Shown: positions 51,801-60,663, counted from the first letter of the stretch. The stretch: 64,000 nt of DNA from CAWHJB01 sp963698715 (GCA_963698715.1 CAVORW010000003.1:62001-126000), one strand, 5' to 3'. Numbers and translations: made by a program. Notes: generated by a model from the sequence alone, not told the origin.

Positions 51801-53444
51801 TTACAAACCCATCGCACAGCCATCGGCACGCGGATCGCTGCCGCCGCACAGGACGCCAGTCTCTTGATCGCGCAGGATAATTTGCCCGCGTCCAAAAACT
51901 GCCCGGTTCAGCCCGCTAACGGGAACAACCGGATGGCCCAGACTCGCTAGCTGGGCCATGACTTTCACCGGAATGCCTTCTTCCAGCGCGACCGCTCCGC
52001 CAGTTAATCCGTCCTGGATGCAAAAGCGCGGCCGGTCCAATGCAGCCTGAGGATCTAAGTGATCATCAATCAGGCCAATAGCTACCTGCATGTGACCCTG
52101 GGGCTGCATAAAACCACCCATCACTCCAAAACAGGCAAGCAGTTCGCCCTGTTCCTGTAGGTCTGCAGCCCCCCGTGTAACTAGAGCAGGGATGATGGTA
52201 TGATAGGGGCGCTTCCTGGGCGCCAGTGCATTCGGATGGTCTGGATCCAGCGAAAAGCTGTGCCCCCTGTTTTGCAGGCTGAATCCCCAACCTGCAGGAA
52301 CGATCCCGGTACCAAACCCCATATAGTTGCTGTTAATGAATGAGCAGGCATTGCCGTCGCTGTCGATCACCGACAGATAGACCGTGTCGGATGATGCCAG
52401 CGGGTTGCCGTGCTGCTGGTTCAGCGTAGCCCGCTGAGGGTCAATTAGCTGTCGGCGCCGGGCAGCGTATTGTTTCGAAAGCAGCTCCTCCAGTGGGATC
52501 TGCGTAAAGGCAGGATCGGCTACAAACCAGCGTGTATCGCTGAATGCCAATCTCAAGACCTCGATCTCCAAGTGTAGCCTTTCTACGGATAGAGGCTCTA
52601 GGTGGGCCAGATCAAAGCCTTCCAGCAGGTTTAATGCCAGTAATGCCGTTAATCCCTGCCCATTGGGCGGGCATTCCCAGATCTGCAGCCCACGATAGCC
52701 AGTACTGATCGGCACTTCCCAGGTACTGGTATGGTTAGCCAGGTCTGCTTCTTCCAGGCAGCCACCTGCCTGCTGGACGGTGTTTGCAATCGCGGCAGCT
52801 ATTTCTCCCTGGTAAAAGGCTGTTTTTCCGCCTTCTGCAACCCTGCGCAAGGTGCGAGCCAACCCAGGGTTGCGGAATATCTCACCCGGGTTAGGACCTC
52901 GTCCATCTATTGTCAATTCCTGCCCGCCGCGGGCAGTGAGTAACTGTAACTCGGCCCCCATCTGCCAGAAGCGAGCTGTCAGAGGTGAAACCGGGAAACC
53001 CGATTCAGCCAGCCGGATCGCGGGGGCCAGGATTCTACTCAACGCTAGTCGACCAAATCGTTCGGTCAAGTCACACCAACCGGCGCAGGCGCCAGGCACA
53101 GTGATCGTATAGGGGTGATAGGTAGGCAGTTCTTTCTCTAGCCCCTCTTGCTCAAGCCTTTTCAGAGTGAGTGATGCTGGAGCGCGCCCGGAACCGTTCA
53201 GGGCGTGGATCTTACGCTTGGCAGACTCGTAATACAGCCCAAAACAATCCCCGCCCAGGCCAGTCGAGCCTGGTTCTGTAACATTCAAAGCGGCCGCAGT
53301 GGCAATGGCTGCGTCTGCGGCGTTGCCTCCCCCAGCAAGGATTTCAAGCCCAGCAGCGACCGCCAGCGGCTGGGAAGTTGCCACCATGCCTCGGGTGCTG
53401 TAGACTGGAGATCGGCGAGAGTTAAATTCAATTTGATCAGACAT
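51801..53444 (-). CDS. ggt: Gamma-glutamyltransferase family protein
   Basis: N-terminal-nucleophile hydrolase of the gamma-glutamyltranspeptidase family, cleaving glutathione-like gamma-glutamyl bonds. The 547-residue product has 'GMVATSQPLAVAAGLEILAG' at the N-terminus, 'GLGGDCFGLYY', and the autoprocessing site 'ASSDTVYLSVIDSDGNACSF' with the catalytic Thr, then 'INSNYMGFGTGIVPAGWGFS' and 'GVMGGFMQPQGHMQVAIGL'. No signal peptide is seen, so a cytoplasmic YwrD-like role is more likely than a secreted GGT. Confidence 0.9.
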   Translation of the reverse strand: MSDQIEFNSRRSPVYSTRGMVATSQPLAVAAGLEILAGGGNAADAAIATAAALNVTEPGSTGLGGDCFGLYYESAKRKIHALNGSGRAPASLTLKRLEQEGLEKELPTYHPYTITVPGACAGWCDLTERFGRLALSRILAPAIRLAESGFPVSPLTARFWQMGAELQLLTARGGQELTIDGRGPNPGEIFRNPGLARTLRRVAEGGKTAFYQGEIAAAIANTVQQAGGCLEEADLANHTSTWEVPISTGYRGLQIWECPPNGQGLTALLALNLLEGFDLAHLEPLSVERLHLEIEVLRLAFSDTRWFVADPAFTQIPLEELLSKQYAARRRQLIDPQRATLNQQHGNPLASSDTVYLSVIDSDGNACSFINSNYMGFGTGIVPAGWGFSLQNRGHSFSLDPDHPNALAPRKRPYHTIIPALVTRGAADLQEQGELLACFGVMGGFMQPQGHMQVAIGLIDDHLDPQAALDRPRFCIQDGLTGGAVALEEGIPVKVMAQLASLGHPVVPVSGLNRAVFGRGQIILRDQETGVLCGGSDPRADGCAMGL

Positions 53445-53528
53445 CTGGCCTTATGTGTTTGAGCTCGAAGTTTGGCGAGCGAGACAGCCTGCTGCAGTGA
53501 GCCCAATAATCCGCATTGAGTTGATATT

Positions 53529-54596
53529 TCAGTCGACGCGAATTATCCTGCCCGGGGTGACTTCGCCAATTTCCCATAACATTTGACCGGCCTGAGCAGC
53601 CTGCTCGAACAGATCTGCAAGCCTGGTTTCTGGGACTGCCAGCAAGAGCCCCCCGCTGGTCTGGGCATCAAACATCAGCATTTGGGATGGCTCATCGATT
53701 GCGGGCCCAAACTCGACGTGTTTGCCATAATATAGCCGGTTATCAGAAGAACCTCCCGGGAAAATCCATTCCTGGGCGGAACGCTGGGCCCCGCGCGTAA
53801 AAGGAATTTGGTCAAACTTGAAATGCAGGCCGAGCCCGGATGCGTCAGCCATCTCCCAGGCGTGCCCAAGCAATCCAAAACCGGTTATGTCGGTTGCACT
53901 TCGCACACCCGCGTTCAGCGCCAGCTCAGCGGCTTTTTTGTTTAAAATCTTCATCCAGCCTACGGCTTCAGAGACGTCAGTTGGGTCAGCTTCACCGCGC
54001 TTGAGGGCTGTTGTGATGGTGCCAAAACCGATGGGTTTGCTGATCACCAATCGGTCGCCAATTCGTAAGCCGCCTTTGGTCATCATGCGCTGAGGGTGGG
54101 CGAAACCCAGGGCGATCAAGCCATATTTGGGCTCTTCATCCTGGATGGTGTGCCCGCCTGCCAAGACTACCCCGGCTTCACGGGCTTTTTCGGCCCCGCC
54201 GAGCAGGATCTGGCTGGTAATTTCAGCCGGCAGGTCGGGTGGGAATGCAGCAATGTTCAGTGCCAGGAAAGGACTCCCGCCCATTGCATAGACATCGGAC
54301 AAGGCATTGGCTGCCGCGATTGCGCCATAGTCATAAGGGTTATCCACAACCGGTGTAAAGAAGTCGGTGGTAGCGATCAGAGCACGATCCTCGTCCAGGC
54401 GCCAGACAGCCGCGTCGTCCGGATCGCCTAACCCAACCAGTAGATCTGGGTAGTCGTCCGCTTGAAACAGGCCTTGTAGGGGACGCAGCACCTGCGCCAG
54501 CGCTTCCGCGTTTAATTTAGACGCTCAGCCAGCACAGCTCGACAGGCTTGTAAGCCGGATCTGGCGCCCGGACGGTGGATTTGCGGGTTTACTCAT
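53529..54596 (-). CDS. selD: Selenide, water dikinase SelD, itself a selenoprotein (in-frame UGA)
   Basis: Makes selenophosphate for Sec-tRNA and selenouridine. A naive frame starts at 54491, but it lacks the catalytic N-terminus. Reading on from ATG 54596, the frame continues through one TGA (54525-54527) to give 'SLSSCAG-U-ASKLNAEALAQ', where U24 sits at the active-site Cys/Sec position (canonical GAGCGCK region), followed by a Lys. The rest matches SelD: 'LLVGLGDPDDAAVW', 'TTDFFTPVVDNPYDYGAIAA', 'VYAMGGSPFLAL' and 'VVLAGGHTIQDEEPKYGL'. The extended product is 355 residues. The gene lies 21 bases past the SPFH gene stop (54618). Confidence 0.9.
54525..54527 (-). other. Predicted selenocysteine codon UGA in selD
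   Basis: In-frame TGA at codon 24 of selD, at the family's catalytic Cys/Sec position, flanked by conserved residues on both sides. A short hairpin-forming segment follows (GCGT ... ACGC, 54524-54508), but I cannot fold it reliably as a bacterial SECIS. Confidence 0.85.
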
Positions 54597-54617
54597 GCTA
54601 AAAATAATCGAGCCGAA

Positions 54618-55700
54618 CTATGGCACAGTTGTCGGTTCCGGGGTGGGGACAGCCGTCGGCTGGGGCGGCAATACACTCGTCGGCGCAGCCGGTCCGATAT
54701 CCGGCAGCGGCAGCAAGTAAGGTGCATTATTTGGAACCAGCATGACCTGTACGCCTGGGGCTAGCTTCGTAATGTACTGGTAAGTCAGGAGTTCAGGTTT
54801 TTCAGCCAGCGCAGCCGCAATTTGGTTGAGGGCATTGGCTTCAGCTTCGGCCTCGATCACCCGGGCCTGTGCCCTACCTTGGGCTTCGATCACGGCAGCA
54901 TCGGCCCGACCCTGGGCTACCTGGCGGGCTTGTTCGGCTTCCTGCCGGCGTTGTTCGACCACCAACCCCGCCTGCTGGGCCTGCTGCTCGGCGATTTGCT
55001 TTTGTTCAACCGAAGCAGCGTACTCTGGCGAGAAGGTGATGTTGCGCAAGATGAAATCGATCAGCACGATGCCATTCTGAACCAGTCTGGCCTCCAGGTC
55101 GGCTCGAATTTGCTCTGCCATCGCCACTCGTTGGGAGCTATAAACCTGTTCAACGCCATACTGCGACACAGCATCCCGCATGATCCCGCGGGCAAGCGGG
55201 CGAACCAGCTCAATCGTGTAGCGTTTTTGCCAATCGATATGGAGCTGGATAACTTGATTCGGATCGACAGCATAAATGACTGAAGCATCCATCAAGATCT
55301 CCTGCCCATCCGACGTGCGGGCAGTCACCGAGTCATCTCCCGCAACCTGACCCTCCAGGGGGGCGATCGACATGGTGTAGGTCTGGCGAGAAATCTGGTA
55401 GCGCTCCACCCGCTCCAAGAAGGGGATCACCCAGCGCAATCCGGGCAGGAGCGGTTCTGTCCGGTAGCCATTGGGCGACACGGCAGAAATAACGACCCCA
55501 CGCTCTTCTGGTTCAATGAAAACCAGCCCGGCGCTGACCGAAGTCAGGACCAGGGCAAGCACCCCGACTACCGCAATTGCCGTGGATATTCCGCGCACTT
55601 TTTGGGCGCGCGAGGCCCGCATGACGGCCAGAAAGACCAGGCCGACGAAGATGATCCAGACCATGACGACGAAACCTTGTAGCGCATTTGCAAAGTTCAT
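54618..55700 (-). CDS. SPFH/prohibitin-family membrane protein
   Basis: Membrane protein of the SPFH (stomatin/prohibitin/flotillin/HflK) family, 360 residues. Two hydrophobic segments (~8-28 and ~42-66) precede the SPFH domain ('EPEERGVVISAVSPNGYRTE', 'LRWVIPFLERVERYQISRQT'), then a long coiled coil rich in Glu, Gln and Ala (~225-305, 'QKQIAEQQAQQAGLVVEQRR'), and a Pro/Thr tail. Likely organises membrane domains or controls a membrane protease. It precedes selD by 21 bases on the same strand. Confidence 0.9.
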   Translation of the reverse strand: MNFANALQGFVVMVWIIFVGLVFLAVMRASRAQKVRGISTAIAVVGVLALVLTSVSAGLVFIEPEERGVVISAVSPNGYRTEPLLPGLRWVIPFLERVERYQISRQTYTMSIAPLEGQVAGDDSVTARTSDGQEILMDASVIYAVDPNQVIQLHIDWQKRYTIELVRPLARGIMRDAVSQYGVEQVYSSQRVAMAEQIRADLEARLVQNGIVLIDFILRNITFSPEYAASVEQKQIAEQQAQQAGLVVEQRRQEAEQARQVAQGRADAAVIEAQGRAQARVIEAEAEANALNQIAAALAEKPELLTYQYITKLAPGVQVMLVPNNAPYLLPLPDIGPAAPTSVLPPQPTAVPTPEPTTVP

Positions 55701-56074
55701 AGATTTATATTAGTTCCTCCAATTGACCTATAAAACGATTTTTAATCCCGGCTGGATTTCCTTCATTGATCATAAGCATGGCGATTAAAGATTGGGGCAA
55801 AGCCGCAGCTTCCTGTGTGCCCAACCCTTTTGGAATTCCTGTCCGGGCCAAATGTTCATGTAATCCCAGGCTAGATTATACACGGAATTTTCTGGGGGCT
55901 CGCTCCGTGGATGGACTCTCTCCGGGATTAGCCATGATATCGGGGATAGCTTCGTAAAAATCGCTCTTTATGATCGCTGGTTATGATCACATCTAGCGAT
56001 AATGTCCGAACTTTTGAGAGACCACGAACAGTTTATGTGTTGTCGGGTTGAAATATTCATGATAGGATGCAATC
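55701..56074. other. Intergenic gap
   Basis: 374 bases between divergent SPFH and PyrK-like genes. A 63-codon plus-strand ORF (55766-55957) has no recognisable features. No clear promoter boxes or repeats were seen. Confidence 0.6.
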
Positions 56075-56761
56075 ATGCTAAGCTACCTGGGAAAGGTCAC
56101 CGAAATTCGGCTGGATGGATCCGAAAAGGCTGTCTGGGTTGATTGCCCACCGGCTGCGATTCCCCAGCCAGGCCAGTATCTCAGCGCCTGGTCACCTCTG
56201 GATCAAGAAGCCGCCATCAGCTCAGCTATATTTGCAGGCGAAATTGGAGCGCACGGATTTTTAGCCGTGCCTCCTATCCCGCGGAGCTGGGAGCCTGGCA
56301 CCAAGTTGACCTTGCGCGGCCCGCTCGGACGCGGCTTTGAACTGCCTGCCACTACTAAACGCCTGGCTCTGGTAGCTCTAAGTAATCGCTTGAGCCGGTT
56401 GCTGCCCCTCGGGCTGCTGGCGATCCAATCTGGGGTGGCGGTTGCCTTTTTTACGGACTGTCCTTTGCCTAACCTGCCCGTTGCCATGGAAGGAAGCCCC
56501 TTAAGCGCCCTAGAAGTAGCTTATGGCTGGGCTGATACCATGGCGATCGATCTGGCGATAGAGCAGTTGGAATATTTGCGCCGGATGCTCCGGCTGTCTC
56601 CGGGAGAACGTCTGCCATGTCCAGCCCAGGTGCTGATCGTATCCCCAATGCCCTGTGGAGGCCTCGCTGAATGCGGGGTTTGCGGTGTTCCCGCTCGTCG
56701 TTCTTGGAAACTGAGCTGTCAGGATGGGCCGGTTTTCGATCTTGAAAAATTGGAGTGGTGA
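56075..56761 (+). CDS. PyrK-like (dihydroorotate dehydrogenase electron-transfer-type) 2Fe-2S protein, divergent
   Basis: Resembles the PyrK iron-sulfur/FAD subunit. The C-terminus keeps the 2Fe-2S cysteines in 'PCGGLAECGVCGVPARRSW' and 'LSCQDGPVFD'. The N-terminal FAD-domain region lacks the usual R-x-Y/F-S motif (only 'LDQEAAISSAIFAG' there), and the nucleotide-binding glycine motif is not visible in 'KRLALVALSNRLSRLLPLGL'. So cofactor binding may be reduced or changed. 228 residues. It leads a unit with a PIG-L deacetylase and a PyrD-like gene, so electron transfer to the latter is plausible; the natural substrate is unknown. Confidence 0.65.
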   Translation: MLSYLGKVTEIRLDGSEKAVWVDCPPAAIPQPGQYLSAWSPLDQEAAISSAIFAGEIGAHGFLAVPPIPRSWEPGTKLTLRGPLGRGFELPATTKRLALVALSNRLSRLLPLGLLAIQSGVAVAFFTDCPLPNLPVAMEGSPLSALEVAYGWADTMAIDLAIEQLEYLRRMLRLSPGERLPCPAQVLIVSPMPCGGLAECGVCGVPARRSWKLSCQDGPVFDLEKLEW

Positions 56762-56769
56762 AACGGATC

Positions 56770-57534
56770 ATGAATGTCCTGGCATTTTTTGCCCATCCCG
56801 ATGATGAAACCATGCTGGCAGGTGGGATCCTGGCGCTGCTGGCTCGCCAGGGTGTGCAGGTGCACTATCTGTCTGCGACCCGCGGCGAAGGGGGAGAAGT
56901 TGGAGAGCCCGCATTATGCTCGATTGAAGAACTGGGGCAGGTGCGCGAAGATGAAATGGCTTGCGCTGTGGCTGCCCTGGGCGGCAGCACCCTGGATTTT
57001 TTGGGTTACACAGATCCACGGGTAGGACCCGAAGATGAGCTGTACGCCTATAGTGACGACCTGGCTTGGGTTGCCCGGCAGGTTGCTACCAAAATGCGCC
57101 AGGTTAACGCCCAGGCTGTGTTTACGCATGGCGTCAATGGCGAATATGGACATCCGGCGCATGTGTTGACCCACCAGGCTGCGCGCCTGGCGGTTGAATC
57201 GTTCGACGGGAAAAACATACTGTTTTATGGCGTTTCGGCAGCTTTCCCAAAGCATCCCAGGCCCAGGTTGACCAATCAGGATAATCCAGCCCATCTGGTG
57301 GTTGAGATAGGCCCGGCTCGCGAACAAAAAATACTGGCTGCGCTGTGCCATCGCACCCAGCATGCCCTGTTTGTTCGCCGTTCCTCACGCGAAGCTGGGC
57401 GTTCCTTGGGCGTACCGGATATCATTATTCCTTTGGAAGGCCTGCATCGAATACATCCGCCTGTTACAACCGGCCTGGAGGACGAGATTGCTTGCCTGCT
57501 TCAGCCCTGGATGCATTTGCCCGCCCAGTCCTGA
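56770..57534 (+). CDS. PIG-L/LmbE-family deacetylase
   Basis: Zinc-dependent N-acetyl-sugar deacetylase family. The metal site is 'AFFAHPDDETMLAGGILA' (AHPDDE) near the start, with a later His in 'FTHGVNGEYGHPAHVLTHQA'. The product has about 254 residues. I chose ATG 56770; GTG codons at 56755/56758 overlap the PyrK-like stop. Genes on both sides are oxidoreductase-like, so the deacetylase may act on an amide metabolite rather than a sugar lipid. Substrate unknown. Confidence 0.88.
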   Translation: MNVLAFFAHPDDETMLAGGILALLARQGVQVHYLSATRGEGGEVGEPALCSIEELGQVREDEMACAVAALGGSTLDFLGYTDPRVGPEDELYAYSDDLAWVARQVATKMRQVNAQAVFTHGVNGEYGHPAHVLTHQAARLAVESFDGKNILFYGVSAAFPKHPRPRLTNQDNPAHLVVEIGPAREQKILAALCHRTQHALFVRRSSREAGRSLGVPDIIIPLEGLHRIHPPVTTGLEDEIACLLQPWMHLPAQS

Positions 57535-57588
57535 TCGGCAGTCATGAACCTGCAGGCGGCCCCCTTGTCGCATTCGGAGTTTCATAGA

Positions 57589-58341
57589 ATGTCCAAATAC
57601 GACCTTTTCATCCAACCTCCTTACATGAATGCAGCCGGCAGCCTTGGGTTTGCGCCTAATTCCTACGGCCCGGTCGATCTGGGCCGGCTGGGCGTATTTG
57701 TCACCAATCCGGTTAGTTTAAGGGTGCGAACTGTAGCTCGCGGCCAGCGTTTCGCCGCTTTCCAGGGAGGTATCTTATTACATACGGGTTATCCCAATCC
57801 TGGCTTGAACAGGGTGATTCGCCTGTATGCGCCTCGCTGGGCGCGATCTGACCTGCCGATCATCGTGCACTTACTGGTGCAGAACGTGAGTGAAGTGTCT
57901 GAAATGGTGGAGCGCCTGGAAGCTCTGGAAGGAGTGATGGGGGTGGAGTTAGGCTTGCCGCCCGAAATGGATGAAAACGGGTTGAAGATCATGCTGGAAA
58001 TGGCGCGTGGCGAACTGCCTGTGATCGTCCGCCTGCCATTTGAATCAGCCTTGAACCTGGTCTCAGCCGCCATCAAGGCTGGCGCAGCGGCAGTTAGCTT
58101 GAGCCCGCCGCGCGGATTACTCGCCAGCGAAGCAGCTGGTATCCTTCGTGGCAGGTTATATGGACCGGGCTTGCTACCGCAAGCGCTTGGCCTTGTGCAA
58201 GCTTTAGCTGAACTCGATATACCTGTGATTGGAGCTGGGGGAATTTACAGTGAAAGGGATGCAGACGCCATGTTCAGGCTGGGCGCTCTGGCAGTTCAGT
58301 TGGATGCCTGTCTGTGGCGCGCAGGTCTGGTAGAAACTTAA
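57589..58341 (+). CDS. PyrD-like (dihydroorotate dehydrogenase-family) flavoprotein, divergent
   Basis: TIM-barrel FMN oxidoreductase family, ~250 residues, related to class 1B dihydroorotate dehydrogenase: 'YMNAAGSLGFAPNSYGPVDL' near the N-terminus, 'GVFVTNPVSLRVRTV', 'HTGYPNPGLNRVI', 'VSLSPPRG' and 'DIPVIGAGGIYSERDADAMF' (phosphate-binding). It is shorter than canonical PyrD (~300), and the active-site base loop is not recognisable, so it may use another substrate. Start ATG 57589 chosen over the 15-codon longer frame. It is two genes from the PyrK-like protein and ends with a 4-base convergent overlap with dtd. Confidence 0.65.
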   Translation: MSKYDLFIQPPYMNAAGSLGFAPNSYGPVDLGRLGVFVTNPVSLRVRTVARGQRFAAFQGGILLHTGYPNPGLNRVIRLYAPRWARSDLPIIVHLLVQNVSEVSEMVERLEALEGVMGVELGLPPEMDENGLKIMLEMARGELPVIVRLPFESALNLVSAAIKAGAAAVSLSPPRGLLASEAAGILRGRLYGPGLLPQALGLVQALAELDIPVIGAGGIYSERDADAMFRLGALAVQLDACLWRAGLVET

Positions 58342-58775
58342 CGCTCCAACCAGATCGTTACCGGCCCATCATTAGCGATTTCAACCAGCATATGAGCGCC
58401 GAATTCGCCCGTTTGGGTGGGCACACCCCGATCAGTCAGCAGCCGGGCAAAGTCATCGACCAGCGGGCGGGCTACCTCCGGCAGGGCGGCTTCTGTGAAA
58501 GATGGCCGCCGTCCTTTACGAGTGTCCGCGTACAGAGTGAACTGCGAAACAACGATCGCCTGGCCTTCGATGTCTAACAAAGAACGATTAATTTTTCCTT
58601 CTTCGTCTTCAAAGATGCGCAGGTTGGCTATTTTTTCGGCCAGGTAACGGGCCTGTTCGTCGCTATCTTGGGGCGAAATGCCTACCAGGAGCACAACTCC
58701 CGGCCCAATTTCGGCGATTATCTGATCTGCAACGATCACGCGTCCATGACGGACACGCTGGACAAGTACTCGCAT
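58338..58775 (-). CDS. dtd: D-aminoacyl-tRNA deacylase
   Basis: Clears D-amino acids wrongly attached to tRNA. The 145-residue product has 'SQFTLYADTRKGRRPSF' near residue 78 and the C-terminal 'FGAHMLVEIANDGPVTIWLE', the family's catalytic-site motifs (including the cross-subunit Gly-cisPro-like GVPTQTGEFG segment). It starts at ATG 58775. The tail overlaps the PyrD-like gene by 4 bases. Confidence 0.95.
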   Translation of the reverse strand: MRVLVQRVRHGRVIVADQIIAEIGPGVVLLVGISPQDSDEQARYLAEKIANLRIFEDEEGKINRSLLDIEGQAIVVSQFTLYADTRKGRRPSFTEAALPEVARPLVDDFARLLTDRGVPTQTGEFGAHMLVEIANDGPVTIWLER

Positions 58776-58852
58776 TTACCTGCTCTCGTTAGCGGGTCTA
58801 AAAAGCATATTGAAATTTCCAGATGCATACCAAGGTTTGGTTCGGCTGGGTT

Positions 58853-59851
58853 TCAGCCAGGCAAGCCGACAGCTTCGCGCACTTCCGACATCGTTTGCGA
58901 GGCGATTGACTTCGCTCGTTCTTTGCCATCCTGCAGGATATCCCAGACACTTCCTGGGTTTTGATCCAGCTCGGTGCGTCGTTGGCGAAATTCGGCCAGG
59001 TGCTCGTTCAAGTTAGCTGCCAGGATTTTTTTGCAATCCACACAGCCGATGCCGGCGCGCCGGCATTCAACCCCGATGGTCTCTACCTGTTCATCGGTTG
59101 AGAAAGTTTTGTGGAGCGTGAAAACGTTGCAAACATCCGGATTTCCTGGGTCTTTGCGGCGCATGCGCTGCGGGTCGGTCACCATTTGCATAACCAGCTT
59201 GCTGGTTTCATTCGGAGTGGCAGCCAGTTCGATATGGTTATTGAGGCTCTTGCTCATCTTGGCATGCCCATCGATTCCAAGCACTTTTGGAAATTCGGTG
59301 GCTTTCATTTGCGGCTCGACCAGTACATTGGTGTTGTAGCGATAGTTGAAAGACCTCACCACTTCGCGGGTGAACTCAATGTGTGGGGCCTGGTCAATTC
59401 CAACAGGTACTGTGTCGGCCTTATACAAAGCGATATCTGCGGACATTAATACGGGATAACCCACCAGCCCATAATTAATGTTATGGGGGTGTTGGCGAAC
59501 TTTTTCCTTGAAAGTGGGCAGGTCGGTCAGCTTACCCAGGGGAGTAACCATCGATAAGATCATATGCAGCTCGGTTACTTCAGGCACCTGCGATTGAATA
59601 AAAATAATAGAGGCATCAGGATCAATCCCGGCTGCCAGCCAATCTAAAGCCATCTCGTAGGAATTTTGCCGCAAATCTTCTGTTGTTTCAATGGTGGTCA
59701 GAGCATGCAGGTCTACAATACAATAGATGGTGTGGTAATCATTCTGCAGGGCCACATAGTTCTTCATCGCCCCCAGGTAATTGCCCAGGTGCTGGCGCCC
59801 GGTTGGGCGGGCCCCAGAAAATACCCGTCCTTTTTTGACATTTGATGTCAT
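58853..59851 (-). CDS. trpS: Tryptophanyl-tRNA synthetase
   Basis: Class I aminoacyl-tRNA synthetase, 332 residues, charging tRNA(Trp). The HIGH-like motif is 'GARPTGRQHLGNYLGAM' near residue 15 and the KMSKS motif is 'HAKMSKSLNNHIELA' near residue 195. Its start (ATG 59851) overlaps the SelW-like gene by 4 bases, so they are coupled. Confidence 0.95.
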   Translation of the reverse strand: MTSNVKKGRVFSGARPTGRQHLGNYLGAMKNYVALQNDYHTIYCIVDLHALTTIETTEDLRQNSYEMALDWLAAGIDPDASIIFIQSQVPEVTELHMILSMVTPLGKLTDLPTFKEKVRQHPHNINYGLVGYPVLMSADIALYKADTVPVGIDQAPHIEFTREVVRSFNYRYNTNVLVEPQMKATEFPKVLGIDGHAKMSKSLNNHIELAATPNETSKLVMQMVTDPQRMRRKDPGNPDVCNVFTLHKTFSTDEQVETIGVECRRAGIGCVDCKKILAANLNEHLAEFRQRRTELDQNPGSVWDILQDGKERAKSIASQTMSEVREAVGLPG

Positions 59852-60099
59852 AAACCCTCCCGAAGAAGTTTTTTAATCAGTAATACCACCTCGCCTTTTT
59901 CAACGTGGCGATGAGTTTCAAGTTTAGAATAAATCAGCCTGTCGTTTACTGTGATCTCAAACCGGCCTCCATCGGAAGGTACCAGCGCAATCGTTTCAAT
60001 TTCTGGTTCAAAATTTTTTAATAATTCGGCCATCAAACTGACGGCGCGGTCGGTGTAGTGTCAAACTGCGCAATAAACGATGGATATGTTGATCAACAT
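59848..60099 (-). CDS. SelW/Rdx-family selenoprotein (CxxU with in-frame UGA)
   Basis: Thioredoxin-like small redox protein, 83 residues including Sec. A naive frame starts at 60036 and misses the active site; reading on from ATG 60099 the frame crosses one TGA (60061-60063) and gives 'SIVYCAV-U-HYTDRAVSLMAE', i.e. C10-A-V-U13, exactly the CxxU motif of SelW/Rdx proteins. The rest ('LKNFEPEIETIALVPSDGGR', 'FEITVNDRLIYSKLETHR') matches the family. It is coupled to trpS by a 4-base overlap. Together with SelD it supports a working selenocysteine system. Confidence 0.88.
60061..60063 (-). other. Predicted selenocysteine codon UGA in the SelW-like gene
   Basis: In-frame TGA at codon 13, the U of a CxxU redox motif, with family-like sequence before and after it. 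SECIS folding was not computed. Confidence 0.85.
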
Positions 60100-60250
60100 T
60101 GGCGCGCTCTCACTTTCAATGCAGGCTTACGTGGATAGTTGTTACTTGCGGTGATGGTCTGGCTGATTGGCGGCTAGTATAACATAATTGTATCAGGCGG
60201 GCTCTTATGGTAATACCGGGAAGCACGGGTGTACTATCCTGATGTAGATG

Positions 60251-60290
60251 TAGTTCGGTTTGTACGGCTAACGCCGCACAGGCCGAACTA
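60251..60290. repeat. Palindrome family member 3
   Basis: TAGTTCGG (60251-60258) pairs with CCGAACTA (60283-60290), and an inner TGTACGGC with GCCGCACA (one mismatch). The core GTTCGGTTTGTACGGCT matches those at 5.6 and 33.8 kb closely. Confidence 0.8.
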
Positions 60291-60384
60291 TATAAAACCA
60301 CATACTTTTAGCGCGCAACAGACTTTCCCAGAGAATCCCAAAGACCTGATTTTCCTGGCTCAGTGGGAATCGCCGTAGGGAGGC

Positions 60385-60436
60385 CCAGATTTGGGGTGTG
60401 TGGGCGGCTCGAGCCGCCCACACACCCCAAATCTGG
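60385..60436. repeat. 52-bp perfect palindrome (family member 4)
   Basis: 60385-60410 and 60411-60436 are perfect reverse complements with no spacer, 26 bp per arm. The inner arm GTGTGTGGGCGGCT is related to the other members. It lies in a divergent-promoter region, so a terminator role is doubtful; cruciform formation or an inserted REP/MITE-like unit is likelier. Confidence 0.9.
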
Positions 60437-60663
60437 AATTCCTTACTGCAAATCCCAAACAACCATTTTCCTAAAGATCCTATTGCGGGCATAGTATGCT
60501 AAAATTAAGGGATTGAGTTGTTCATCAAGTGCAGCATTTAAGTTTGTACGCGTTGTTATCGTTCAGGGTTCAGAAATCGCCCAAACAATGCAACCCACAG
60601 TCAAATCTCAACAAGTTGAACGCTCCCAATTCGTACTTGTTTTAGAAAGCCGAGAAAATCGAT

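Larger units (their letters stand above)
60100..60663. other. Divergent intergenic region with two long palindromes
   Basis: 564 bases between the SelW-like gene (minus) and the MEMO-like gene (plus). It has no convincing gene but contains two members of the palindrome family (60251-60290 and 60385-60436). Promoters for both divergent genes must lie here; a TATGCTAAAAT-like -10 element is near 60495. Confidence 0.65.
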
